Shown: piece by piece, positions 16,289 through 24,231 of the stretch | Layout: the number at the start of each line of letters is the position of its first letter | Position numbering within the stretch: position 1 is the stretch's first letter | The notes under the pieces: model-generated | What the model was told of the DNA's origin: nothing | Seen by the model: the letters and a program-made list of their open reading frames with translations, nothing else | The model's database searches: none | Source of the DNA: Cyclobacteriaceae bacterium | GTDB lineage: Bacteria > Bacteroidota > Bacteroidia > Cytophagales > Cyclobacteriaceae | NCBI GenBank assembly: GCA_026129485.1 | Contig: JAHCHY010000006.1 | Span: forward strand, 152,857 to 216,856 | Length of the DNA stretch: 64,000 nucleotides | Direction of reading: 5' to 3' | Position numbers and translations under genes: made by a program

Positions 16289-17822
16289 CTTTATTACGAT
16301 GGTCGCCCCACTTTCCTTTCACGGTTCGCTTAAGCGGAATCTGCATTCCTCCCGTGCTCTCCAGCCAATCATAAATTTCAACCGTTAATCCTTTGATTAG
16401 CTGCTGATGCTCCGGGCTTGCGATCAGGTTATTCATTTCATGAGGATCTTCCTGCAAATCGTAAAGCTCGTTGGTATCCCAGATACCATGATACCGGATT
16501 AACTTATAACGATCGGTACGAACACCGTGCATGGTAGGCGTCTGCGGAAAATCATATTCCCAATAATACTCGTAGAAAATTTTGTCGCGCCAGTTTTCCT
16601 GCCGGCCCTGCAATACCGGAATAATCGATCGGCCCTGCATGTGTGGCGGCTTTTGAATACCGGCCACTTCCAGGATAGTAGGCGCCACATCAATATTTTG
16701 AATCATGGGATCCAGTGTTTTGCCGCCAGCAAAGATTTCAGGGCAACGGATCAGAAAAGGAATTTTTGCAGACTCTTCATAAAAATGACGTTTATCAATC
16801 AGCCCATGCTCTCCGAACGAAAACCCGTTGTCGCCCATATAAATTACCAGGGTGGATTCGGCTAATCCCTGCTCGTCTAAGTAATCGAGCATCCGCGCCA
16901 CGCTCTCATCTACAGCCCGCAAAGTTTCACAGTAGCGTTTGTAAAAGCTTTCGAAATCCATTTCGCCATGATACATATAGTCCACACCGTGCCAGCTTTC
17001 GCGCTGCATCTTCTGCCAGTCTGGTGTACGGCCTTCGCCATAATAATCATTGCCTCTCAAAGGGGCCTGCTCTTTCTTCAAAGGCATCATGCTCAGCTTG
17101 CCTTTCACAGCCTGGTCAGATGTTTGAAAGGAAGGAGGATATTCAATCTTTTCATTACGATAGCTTCCACGATGCCGCTTTGCCGGCTGAAACTCGGCAT
17201 GCACAGCTTTATGCGACAGGTAGAGAAAGAATGGCTTTTCCGTATTCCTGTTTTTCAACCAGTCAAGAGCATGATCGGTAAGCAAATCCGTAATGTAGAT
17301 GGAATCACCGTACTCCATTTGCTTTCCGTTAATATTCAGTTTCGGGTTATAATAAACTCCCTGGCCTTTAAAGCTTTCCCAATGGTCGAAACCGGGACGT
17401 GGATCATCTTCCTCTCCACCCATGTGCCACTTACCAAAAAAGCTGGTTTGGTAGCCGGCCTCCTGCAAATACCGGGGAAAGTAAATAAGGCTGTCAGGAG
17501 CCGGGGCAATATTGTCTACCACGGTATGCGTATGCGAATACAGCCCGGTAAGGATGGAGGCCCGGCTGGGTGAGCAGAGCGCTGTAGTAACAAAAGCATT
17601 CTTAAAATAAATACCTTCTTTGCTTAGCCGATCCATGGCTGGGGTTTGCAGCCAGGGAACTTTTCCGGTGAAGCCCATAAAATCAAACCGGTGATCATCG
17701 GACAAAATAAAAATAACATTGCGCGGTTGCACATTTTTATCACGCACCAAATGCAATTTCTTCTCGTCCGGTGCGCAACCGGCAAGCAGAATTAAAACAG
17801 AAAAGCAGGTAAATAATCTCAT
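16278..17822 (-). CDS. Formylglycine-dependent sulfatase, lipoprotein
   Basis: 514 residues with a lipobox L-A-G-C (Cys16). It belongs to the arylsulfatase/alkaline-phosphatase superfamily (PF00884). The metal site begins I-L-S-D-D-H (Asp42, Asp43). The maturation motif is C83-S-P-S-R-A-S-I-L-T-G, the Cys type recognised by FGE. Further conserved pieces are F-F-G-K-W-H-M-G, H-K-A-V-H, Y-M-G-D-N-G-F-S-F-G-E-H-G and K-R-H-F-Y-E-E-S-A-K-I-P, and a C-terminal Y-K-L-I-R-Y subdomain with E-L-Y-D-L-Q-x-D-P-x-E. Likely removes sulfate esters from glycans in the periplasm; the sulfated substrate is unknown. Forms a two-gene unit with the FGE downstream. Confidence 0.92.
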   Translation of the reverse strand: MRLFTCFSVLILLAGCAPDEKKLHLVRDKNVQPRNVIFILSDDHRFDFMGFTGKVPWLQTPAMDRLSKEGIYFKNAFVTTALCSPSRASILTGLYSHTHTVVDNIAPAPDSLIYFPRYLQEAGYQTSFFGKWHMGGEEDDPRPGFDHWESFKGQGVYYNPKLNINGKQMEYGDSIYITDLLTDHALDWLKNRNTEKPFFLYLSHKAVHAEFQPAKRHRGSYRNEKIEYPPSFQTSDQAVKGKLSMMPLKKEQAPLRGNDYYGEGRTPDWQKMQRESWHGVDYMYHGEMDFESFYKRYCETLRAVDESVARMLDYLDEQGLAESTLVIYMGDNGFSFGEHGLIDKRHFYEESAKIPFLIRCPEIFAGGKTLDPMIQNIDVAPTILEVAGIQKPPHMQGRSIIPVLQGRQENWRDKIFYEYYWEYDFPQTPTMHGVRTDRYKLIRYHGIWDTNELYDLQEDPHEMNNLIASPEHQQLIKGLTVEIYDWLESTGGMQIPLKRTVKGKWGDHRNKDVF

Positions 17823-17917
17823 GCCTGAAATTACTTACCTGACCAGCTAAATCACAACGTTTTTCTGTAAAAGGGTCAATTATTGGAACTCATCTTAAAG
17901 AATACTGGTGTAAACCG

Positions 17918-17925
17918 TATTTTTG
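17918..17925 (+). promoter_or_regulatory. Candidate -7 element for lutA
   Basis: TATTTTTG matches TAnnTTTG exactly, 33 nt before the ATG at 17958. No convincing TTTG lies about 19 nt upstream, so this is a partial promoter match. It supports 17958 over an in-frame TTG start at 17883. Confidence 0.35.
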
Positions 17926-17957
17926 TTGATGGTAGGTTTAGCTATAACCTGATTGAC

Positions 17958-18692
17958 ATGAACGTTGGCCTATTCATTCCCTGCTACATCGATCAGCTAT
18001 ATCCACAGGTAGGCATTGCCACGCTGGAACTGTTAGAGAAGCATGGCGTTAAGGTCAGCTACCCGGCAAATCAAACCTGCTGCGGTCAACCTATGGCCAA
18101 CTCCGGCTTTGAACACCTGGCGCACAACTGCAACCGGAATTTCATTAACAGCTTCGCCAGCTTTGATTACATTGTATGTCCTTCCGGAAGCTGTACGCTT
18201 CATATCAAAGAACATCTGCATGATGCTAAGCTTGAAGCAGAAGCAACCGAAATAAGAAAGCGCATTTTTGAGCTGACAGAATTTCTTACTGATGTGGTGG
18301 GCATCCAACATTTGAATGCACGGTTTCCGCATAAAGTAGGTATACACCAAAGCTGTCATGGATTAAGAGGCCTGCACCTTGCACAGATGTCGGAGCTGAT
18401 GGCGGCACCATTTTCCAAGCCAGGGCAATTGCTCAGGCAAGTACAAGACCTTGAACTGATTTCGCTGGATCGCAAAGATGAGTGTTGCGGCTTTGGCGGC
18501 ACCTTTTCCGTTTTCGAGGAAGCGGTAAGCGTAAAGATGGGGCAGGATCGCGTAGCTGATCACGTGAATCACGAAGCAGAATACATTACGGGTGTGGACA
18601 TGAGCTGCCTGATGCACTTAGACGGAATTCTGAAACGAAAAAAAAGTCCCGTAAAGGTTATTCACATTGCTGAAATCCTGAACTCGAAATAG
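17958..18692 (+). CDS. lutA: LutA/YkgE-type (Fe-S)-binding oxidoreductase subunit
   Basis: 244 residues from the ATG at 17958 (M-N-V-G-L-F-I-P-C-Y), the usual start of this family. It holds two CCG domains (PF02754): T-C-C-G-Q-P-M-A-N-S-G-F near residue 41 and E-C-C-G-F-G-G-T-F-S-V-F near 175. Each Cys-Cys pair, with separate upstream Cys (I-P-C-Y, C-P-S-G-S-C, H-Q-S-C-H), binds a 4Fe-4S-type cluster as in heterodisulfide reductase. In B. subtilis and others LutABC oxidises L-lactate to pyruvate; Bacteroidota copies are assumed to do the same. One base separates its stop from the lutB start. Confidence 0.88.
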   Translation: MNVGLFIPCYIDQLYPQVGIATLELLEKHGVKVSYPANQTCCGQPMANSGFEHLAHNCNRNFINSFASFDYIVCPSGSCTLHIKEHLHDAKLEAEATEIRKRIFELTEFLTDVVGIQHLNARFPHKVGIHQSCHGLRGLHLAQMSELMAAPFSKPGQLLRQVQDLELISLDRKDECCGFGGTFSVFEEAVSVKMGQDRVADHVNHEAEYITGVDMSCLMHLDGILKRKKSPVKVIHIAEILNSK

Positions 18693-18693
18693 T

Positions 18694-20054
18694 ATGTACG
18701 TTCAGCATAAATCGCATGCCCAATTAGCCGAACAATTTAACCGCGATGCCAAGCGCGTAGATTGGCATGATGAAACCTTGTGGCTTGTTCGCATAAAGCG
18801 CGATCGGGCGGCAAGTCAGGTTGCGGAGTGGGAACAACTGCGTGAAGCGGCATCGCAGATCAAGAATAATGTGCTGAGCAATTTGCATGATTACCTGCTT
18901 CAGTTCGAACAGCACGCATTAGCCAATGGCATTCATGTGCACTGGGCCGCTGATGCAACGGAGCACAATGAAATTGTTCACGCTATCATTCGGAAGCATA
19001 ATATCAACCACATTGTGAAAAGCAAATCGATGCTTACCGAAGAATGCGGGTTGAACGAATACCTGCACGGGCAGGACATCGAAGTTATTGATACCGATTT
19101 GGGCGAACGCATTGTTCAGTTGGCAAAAGAGCCACCCAGCCACATTGTGCTGCCCTGCATTCACTGGAAGAAGGAAGAAATTGGCGAGCTGTTTCACCAG
19201 CACCTGGGCACGCCAAAAGGCAATGCCGATCCGCAGTTTCTTACGGCTGCAGCACGGGCGCACCTGCGCGAACATTTTTTAGCCGGCAAGCTTGCCATTA
19301 CCGGTGTTAACTTCGCTGTTGCAGAAACGGGTGAGGTTGTAGTATGCACCAACGAAGGCAATGCTGATTTAGGCGTACAGTTAGCCGATGTGCACATTGC
19401 CTGCATGGGCATTGAGAAAATTATTCCGCAACGAAAACATCTTGCAATATTTCTCCGGCTGCTGGCGCGGAGCGCTACCGGTCAACCGATCACTACGTAT
19501 TCATCGCATTTTCAGAAACCACGCGAAGGACAGGAAATGCATATTGTGCTGGTGGATAATGGCCGAAGCAGGCGATTAGCCAGCGATGATTTCCGGAACG
19601 TATTAAAGTGCATCCGGTGTGGCGCCTGTTTTAATACATGTCCGGTCTATCGCAGAAGTGGCGGGCACAGCTACCATACCGCTGTTGCAGGACCTATTGG
19701 CTCTATCCTGGCACCCGGGCTTGATACGATTTACCTTTTGCCTCTACCCTGTGTGGGTCGTGCACCAATGTTTGCCCGGTAAAGATCGACATTCACCAGC
19801 AGCTTTTCAGGTGGCGGCAGGTGCTGGTTAAAAACGGCCACGTGGCTGCAACCAAAAAAATCGGGATGGGTGCAGCCGCATTTATATTGGCACGTCCGTG
19901 GCTCTACAAAGCAGCGGGTAATGTCGGCAGATTTTTTATGCGTACCATGCCTGTACTGATCAACAATAAATTTAATCCCTGGTATAAGCAACGTGAGATG
20001 CCAAAAGCAACACCGCAATCTTTCCATTCGTGGTATAAGCAAAACAGGAAATGA
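18694..20054 (+). pseudogene. lutB: LutB-like iron-sulfur protein, interrupted by a one-base frameshift
   Basis: The first frame (18694-19782) encodes an LUD domain (PF02589) and the first ferredoxin-like motif, I-R-C-G-A-C-F-N-T-C-P-V-Y. It then continues G-G-H-S-Y-H-T and G-P-I-G-S-I-L-A-P-G-L-D-T before drifting into P-L-P-C-V-G-R-A-P. In the frame one base back, from 19731, the expected continuation appears at once: L-P-F-A-S-T-L-C-G-S-C-T-N-V-C-P-V-K-I, the second 4Fe-4S motif, and the DUF3390-like tail runs on to the stop at 20054. So one base is missing at about 19726-19733. As read, the product ends at 362 residues without its second cluster; repaired it would be about 453. lutC starts at 20051 with a 4-base ATGA overlap to the repaired frame, which shows that 20054 is the original stop. 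Either a recent mutation or a sequencing error. Confidence 0.88.
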
Positions 20055-20635
20055 GCAGCCGCGAAAAAATATTAGCTGCGTTAAAGCAAAATCAGCCAGC
20101 ACGACAACCGTTGCCCGATGCGCATACCGGTCGCACACAGCCCGGCAACCTGAAAGAAAAATTTATTCAAGCGCTTACCGATATTGGCGGTAAGGCTGTT
20201 GAAGCTCAGGGTTGGAAAGCTATTGCCGCTGCCTTACGTGAAGCATTTCCTGCTCCTGCACAAATTATTAACACAATACCCGGATTAAATTCAGAATTTG
20301 AAATTTTGAGTTCAAAATTTCATCCGCATGATTTCAGAAATGTATCCCCCGCAATTTTACAAGGTCAGTTCGGAGTGGCCGAAAACGGGGCTGTCTGGTT
20401 AACCAACGAGCAGATGGGCGATCAGGCGCTACCTTACATTTGCGAACATCTTGCGCTCATCATCAGCCAACGGGACATTATACCCACATTACACGAGGCT
20501 TATGATCGGATAAGTAATTCAACTTACCGGTTGGGAGCCTTTATAGCAGGCCCTTCCAAAACAGCAGATATTGAACAGTCGCTGGTGCTGGGGGCGCACG
20601 GCCCTAAAAGTCTTACCGTATTTATTCTTGATTAA
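20051..20635 (+). CDS. lutC: LutC/LUD-domain protein
   Basis: 194 residues of the LUD superfamily (PF02589; LutC/YkgG). It opens M-S-S-R-E-K-I-L-A-A-L, the usual N-terminal helix, and ends with G-A-H-G-P-K-S-L-T-V-F-I-L-D, the family's conserved end; F-G-V-A-E-N-G-A-V-W-L lies in the middle. Third subunit of the L-lactate oxidation complex with LutA and LutB. Overlaps the restored lutB frame by 4 bases. Residues encoded by 20289-20323 (N-S-E-F-E-I-L-S-S-K-F-H) come from a heptad repeat array inserted in frame. Confidence 0.88.
   Translation: MSSREKILAALKQNQPARQPLPDAHTGRTQPGNLKEKFIQALTDIGGKAVEAQGWKAIAAALREAFPAPAQIINTIPGLNSEFEILSSKFHPHDFRNVSPAILQGQFGVAENGAVWLTNEQMGDQALPYICEHLALIISQRDIIPTLHEAYDRISNSTYRLGAFIAGPSKTADIEQSLVLGAHGPKSLTVFILD
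20289..20323. repeat. Heptad repeat array inside lutC
   Basis: Five 7-bp units (ATTCAGA, ATTTGAA, ATTTTGA, GTTCAAA, ATTTCAT). The centre is a perfect inverted repeat, GAAATTTTGA (20300-20309) and TCAAAATTTC (20312-20321). It keeps the lutC frame open. The units resemble those at 44.2 kb. Confidence 0.7.
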
Positions 20636-20673
20636 CTGATGCTACGCAGGGTGCATTTCATGCCTAAGTCCGG

Positions 20674-20973
20674 TTAAGTAATCCGCTCAACCTTCACAAT
20701 AGCGCTTTTGTTTATCGCACCATATACATGCGGAAACAATTCATCGTTAGTCGATTTTTCGAAGCGCAGCCCGGGCTGAAGCTTACTTTCGTCTATCTCC
20801 AGCATAAGCAGACCGGTCTGCCCCTTGAAATACCGGGACAATACACCTTCTACCTGTTGCTGTGTGCAGCAATGTATAAAACCTTCCGTTTGCAATGTTG
20901 AAACACTGATCGATTCCGATTCTTCCTGCAACTGCGTATGCCAGTCTGCTTCGGCTATAATATGGTATATCAT
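20674..20973 (-). CDS. DUF952 domain protein
   Basis: 99 residues forming one DUF952 domain (PF06108), small proteins structurally related to ADP-ribosyltransferase-like folds but without known function. Typical motifs: M-I-Y-H-I-I at the start, E-G-F-I-H-C-C-T-Q-Q-Q-V, L-L-M-L-E-I-D, the Pro-Gly turn before F-E, and F-P-H-V-Y-G-A-I-N. Translationally coupled to the small gene upstream by a 4-base overlap. Confidence 0.85.
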   Translation of the reverse strand: MIYHIIAEADWHTQLQEESESISVSTLQTEGFIHCCTQQQVEGVLSRYFKGQTGLLMLEIDESKLQPGLRFEKSTNDELFPHVYGAINKSAIVKVERIT

Positions 20974-21188
20974 ATCTCCACCACGATCCAGCGGCCATTT
21001 TCATCTTTCGCATAACGCAGTCCGTTGCTCATCTCGTATACAGGCTGTCCCTCCACCTCTGTTACCTTCTTTTCGTACACGCGAATTCCATTATTCTCAC
21101 GCGTTAGGAAATTAATCAATGCGGGAAGTGTGGGCGAAATATCCGACAAGCTTAGCTCATCCCCTTCTCTTACAAATGCCTGGCTCAT
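20970..21188 (-). CDS. Small conserved-looking protein of unknown function
   Basis: 72 residues, acidic N-terminus (M-S-Q-A-F-V-R-E-G-D-E-L), then P-A-L-I-N-F-L-T-R-E-N-N-G-I and a beta-rich end closing K-D-E-N-G-R-W-I-V-V-E-I. No domain recognised. The opening residues recall the N-terminus of some Bacteroidota GreA-like proteins, but that is a weak resemblance. Reality as a gene is supported by the ATGA overlap with the DUF952 gene and coding-like composition. Confidence 0.65.
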   Translation of the reverse strand: MSQAFVREGDELSLSDISPTLPALINFLTRENNGIRVYEKKVTEVEGQPVYEMSNGLRYAKDENGRWIVVEI

Positions 21189-21272
21189 GGTTTGTTCTGT
21201 TAAAACACGAAAGTAACGTATTGAGAGGAATTATCAATCCGGTTTACGGACATTACACTTCGTGAAAATCCT

Positions 21273-21303
21273 TTTGCTGCTCCTTCCAAAATCCGTACCT
21301 TTT
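21273..21303 (+). promoter_or_regulatory. Bacteroidota-type promoter for the M16 peptidase pair
   Basis: TTTG at 21273-21276, a 19-nt spacer, then TACCTTTT at 21296-21303, 26 nt before the ATG at 21330. Matches the -33 TTTG and -7 TAnnTTTG elements in all but the last base. Confidence 0.55.
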
Positions 21304-21329
21304 AGGTTCAAAAAATCCGCTATCATCTT

Positions 21330-22697
21330 ATGAAGCATTCATTAACCAAACTGGCCGGAACTATGCTTTTGCTGGTAATCATAGCTCCGTTGCAGGCACA
21401 GGAGCTGACTGTGCCTTATGAACAATTTACATTACCCAATGGTCTTACGGTTATTCTGCACCAGGATAAAACGGTGCCTATGGTGAGCGTAAATGTGTGG
21501 TACCATGTGGGGTCGGGCAGTGAAAAGCCGGGGCGTACAGGCTTTGCCCATTTATTTGAGCACATTCTTTTTGAAGGGTCGGAACATGTGCCGGAAGGAA
21601 AATTTGATGAATGGCTTGAGGCGGCCGGTGCAAATAATAATGGATCGACTACCGAAGACCGCACGAACTACTATGAAGACCTGCCGGGCAATGCCCTTGA
21701 CCTGGCCTTGTTCCTCGAATCTGATCGCATGGGCTTTTTATTAAAGCATCTTTCGGAAGCAACCGTAAACGGCCAGCGTGATGTGGTAAAAAATGAACGC
21801 AGGCAATCGTACGAAAACCGTCCTTACGGAAAAGCATGGCTGGAGTTACCCGCCCTGCTGTATCCTAAAGATCATCCGTATTCGTGGACGGTAATCGGAT
21901 CGATGGAAGATCTTTCCGCGGCCAGCTACCAGGATGTAGTGGATTTCTTCACCTTATACTATGCTCCCGGAAATGCTTCGCTATCCATTGCCGGTGATAT
22001 TGATTTAAAAGAAGCCCGTCAGAAAGTAGAGAAATGGTTCTCGGATGTTCCGGCCGGCAAAAAAGTACCGAAAGTAAATCCGCCTGCTGCTGAGCTTACC
22101 GAAGAAAAACGGGTTGTGCTGGAAGATAAAGTTCAGCTCCCGCGCCTGATGATGGTGTGGCTGACACCCGCCAACTTTACGCCCGGCAATGCTGAAACAG
22201 ATCTGCTGGCCGACTTGCTGGCAGGCGGAAAGAACTCACGCCTTTACCAGAAGCTGGTGTACGAGCTGCAAATTGCCCAATCGGTAAGCGCCTACCAGGA
22301 TTCTAAAAAATTCGCATCTGAATTTATCATTACAGCCACCGCGCGACCCGGTATAACACTCTCGCAGCTTGAAGAAGTTATCCAGGAAGAGCTTAACAAG
22401 CTTAAAGCCGAACATCCGCAGGAACGTGAATTGCAACGCATCAAAAATCAATATGAATCGGGCTTTTACCGGCAGATGGAGCGGGCCGGTGGTTTCAGCG
22501 GAAAAGCCAATCAGCTTAACCAATACCTCTACTACACCGGCAACCCGGATTACTTTAACGAAGACCTGCAACGGTACAAGGCGATTGGAACAAGTGATAT
22601 TTCCGCCACTGCGCTTCAGTACCTGAAAGATGATGCACGCGTGGTGATGAGCATTGTGCCTGAAGGCAAAACGGATCTCGCGGCCAAAAAGAATTAA
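21330..22697 (+). CDS. M16 family zinc peptidase, catalytic subunit
   Basis: 455 residues with a signal peptide (cleaved near PLQAQ). N-terminal M16 domain with the inverted zinc motif H74-L-F-E-H78; the third ligand is the Glu of V-V-K-N-E-R-R about 75 residues later. The second, inactive half has the R-L-M-M-V-W-L strand. The protein is one half of the pitrilysin clamshell, so it needs a partner; the next gene provides one. In bacteria such M16B pairs degrade peptides in the periplasm. 17 nt to the partner gene. Confidence 0.92.
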   Translation: MKHSLTKLAGTMLLLVIIAPLQAQELTVPYEQFTLPNGLTVILHQDKTVPMVSVNVWYHVGSGSEKPGRTGFAHLFEHILFEGSEHVPEGKFDEWLEAAGANNNGSTTEDRTNYYEDLPGNALDLALFLESDRMGFLLKHLSEATVNGQRDVVKNERRQSYENRPYGKAWLELPALLYPKDHPYSWTVIGSMEDLSAASYQDVVDFFTLYYAPGNASLSIAGDIDLKEARQKVEKWFSDVPAGKKVPKVNPPAAELTEEKRVVLEDKVQLPRLMMVWLTPANFTPGNAETDLLADLLAGGKNSRLYQKLVYELQIAQSVSAYQDSKKFASEFIITATARPGITLSQLEEVIQEELNKLKAEHPQERELQRIKNQYESGFYRQMERAGGFSGKANQLNQYLYYTGNPDYFNEDLQRYKAIGTSDISATALQYLKDDARVVMSIVPEGKTDLAAKKN

Positions 22698-22714
22698 CAA
22701 CAAAAGACATTGGT

Positions 22715-24145
22715 ATGAAAAACTATATTACAATCGCATTCCTGCTCTTTACAGCCTCAGCTTTTGCGCAGACACCGGATCGCTCGGCACCGCCCGCGCT
22801 TGCAAAAGCACGTAACCTGCAGCTTCCACCCATTCAAAAATTTACGCTCTCCAACGGGTTGAATGTTTGGCTGGTGGAAAAGCACACAGTACCACTGGTG
22901 CAGGTTAACCTCCTGGTCCAAACCGGGGCATTTGATGACCCGCAGGGAAAAGAAGGGTTAAGCAGCCTTGCATTCGATATGCTGGATGAAGGTGCCGGAA
23001 CCTATACGGCACTGCAATTGGCCGATGAGATAGAATTTCTGGGCGCTACCATCAGTACCGGCAGCGGAAGCTTCAGCTCGCAAATCAGTTGTGCTGCACC
23101 TGTTTCAAAGCTGGATGCCGTCTTAAAGCTTTTCAGCGATATTACGCTTCGCCCGGCCTTTGCAGATACTGAGCTGGAAAGACTCCGCAAGCTCCGGCTC
23201 AACAGCATCCTGCAGAGTTACGATGAAGCTACCCTGATCGCGCAACGCGCCTACAATAAGCTATTGTTCGGGGTACAAATGCCATACGGAAAATTTCCGA
23301 CCGAACAATCCGTAAGATCATATACCAAAGAAGACCTGCTTTCATTTCATAAAAGCAATTTCGTTACGGGCAACAGCACATTAATTGTGGTGGGTGATGT
23401 TTCAAAAGAATCCATTACACCATTGCTTGAAAAGCACCTGGCAAGCTACCCAAAAGGTGAAGCTGCGAAAAAAGATCGCCCTGTTGCCAAAGCCATACAA
23501 GGCAGAACAATTTACTTAGTGGACAAGCCCGGTGCCGCACAATCCGTAATTCGCATTGGCCGTATCGGCACAACCCGCAACGATCCGGATTTCAGCAACA
23601 TTATGGTGATGAACACCATCCTGGGAGGATCGTTTGCTTCGCGGCTGAATACCAACCTGCGGGAAGAGCACGGCTATTCTTATGGAGCAGGTTCTAACTT
23701 TGGATTCTGGTCGGTACCCGGCCCCTTTACGGCCAGCTCATCCGTTCAAACCGATGTTACCGGCCCCGCTTTAGGAGAATTTTTTGTGGAGTTTAACAAA
23801 ATGCTCAAGCCCATACCAGATGCAGATCTTACCCGTGGAAAAAATTATGAAGCGTTGGGTTATGCGGCAAACTTTGAAACAAACGGAAGCGTGGCCGCGC
23901 AATTGGCGGATATGATTTCCAACCGGTTGCCCGACAATTATTTCAATACCTATGTAGATAAAACGCTTGCGGTAACCAAAAAGGGAGTGGAAGCCGCAGC
24001 CAAAAAGTACATAACACCCAAAAGCATGCTGGTGGTGATTGTAGGCGACCGGGCTAAAGTGGAAGAAGGCATTAAGAAGCTCAATCTCGGGAAAATTACT
24101 TTCTTAACCATTGAAGATGTGCTGGGTAAGAAACCAGAGCTCTAA
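22715..24145 (+). CDS. M16 family peptidase-like, non-catalytic partner subunit
   Basis: 476 residues, signal peptide ending SAFAQ. M16 fold in both halves, but the zinc motif is gone: the H-x-x-E-H position reads S-S-L-A-F-D-M-L-D-E-G. The C-terminal half keeps the substrate-binding Arg/Tyr block, L-R-E-E-H-G-Y-S-Y-G-A-G-S, which is the mark of the inactive subunit in M16 heterodimers (as with alpha-MPP). With the gene before it this makes a complete catalytic/non-catalytic pair. Followed by a strong terminator at 24168. Confidence 0.9.
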   Translation: MKNYITIAFLLFTASAFAQTPDRSAPPALAKARNLQLPPIQKFTLSNGLNVWLVEKHTVPLVQVNLLVQTGAFDDPQGKEGLSSLAFDMLDEGAGTYTALQLADEIEFLGATISTGSGSFSSQISCAAPVSKLDAVLKLFSDITLRPAFADTELERLRKLRLNSILQSYDEATLIAQRAYNKLLFGVQMPYGKFPTEQSVRSYTKEDLLSFHKSNFVTGNSTLIVVGDVSKESITPLLEKHLASYPKGEAAKKDRPVAKAIQGRTIYLVDKPGAAQSVIRIGRIGTTRNDPDFSNIMVMNTILGGSFASRLNTNLREEHGYSYGAGSNFGFWSVPGPFTASSSVQTDVTGPALGEFFVEFNKMLKPIPDADLTRGKNYEALGYAANFETNGSVAAQLADMISNRLPDNYFNTYVDKTLAVTKKGVEAAAKKYITPKSMLVVIVGDRAKVEEGIKKLNLGKITFLTIEDVLGKKPEL

Positions 24146-24167
24146 CCGGTAAAAGATGTTACAAAAA

Positions 24168-24210
24168 AACTGGCAGCTCTGATGTTTATCCGGGCTGCCG
24201 GTTTTGTTCT
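24168..24210. terminator. Bidirectional intrinsic terminator
   Basis: A 10-bp stem, AACTGGCAGC (24168-24177) with GCTGCCGGTT (24194-24203, one G-T pair). It is followed by TTGTTCTT on the + strand and preceded by a run of A (T on the - strand). It serves both the M16 pair and the convergent histidine kinase gene. Confidence 0.75.
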
Positions 24211-24231
24211 TATCTGTTTTAAAGGCAGCGC

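Noticed and set aside
16715-17281. Long + strand frame (188 codons) antisense to the sulfatase
   Set aside because: It lies wholly opposite a gene with clear sulfatase motifs, has no recognisable domain and an implausible composition.
1-17822. Classical polysaccharide utilisation locus
   Set aside because: No SusC/SusD pair, no glycoside hydrolase family enzyme and no ECF sigma/anti-sigma pair; only accessory sugar enzymes are present.
19726-19733. Programmed frameshift in lutB
   Set aside because: No slippery heptamer (X-XXY-YYZ) or stimulating structure is evident at the break; mutation or sequence error is simpler.
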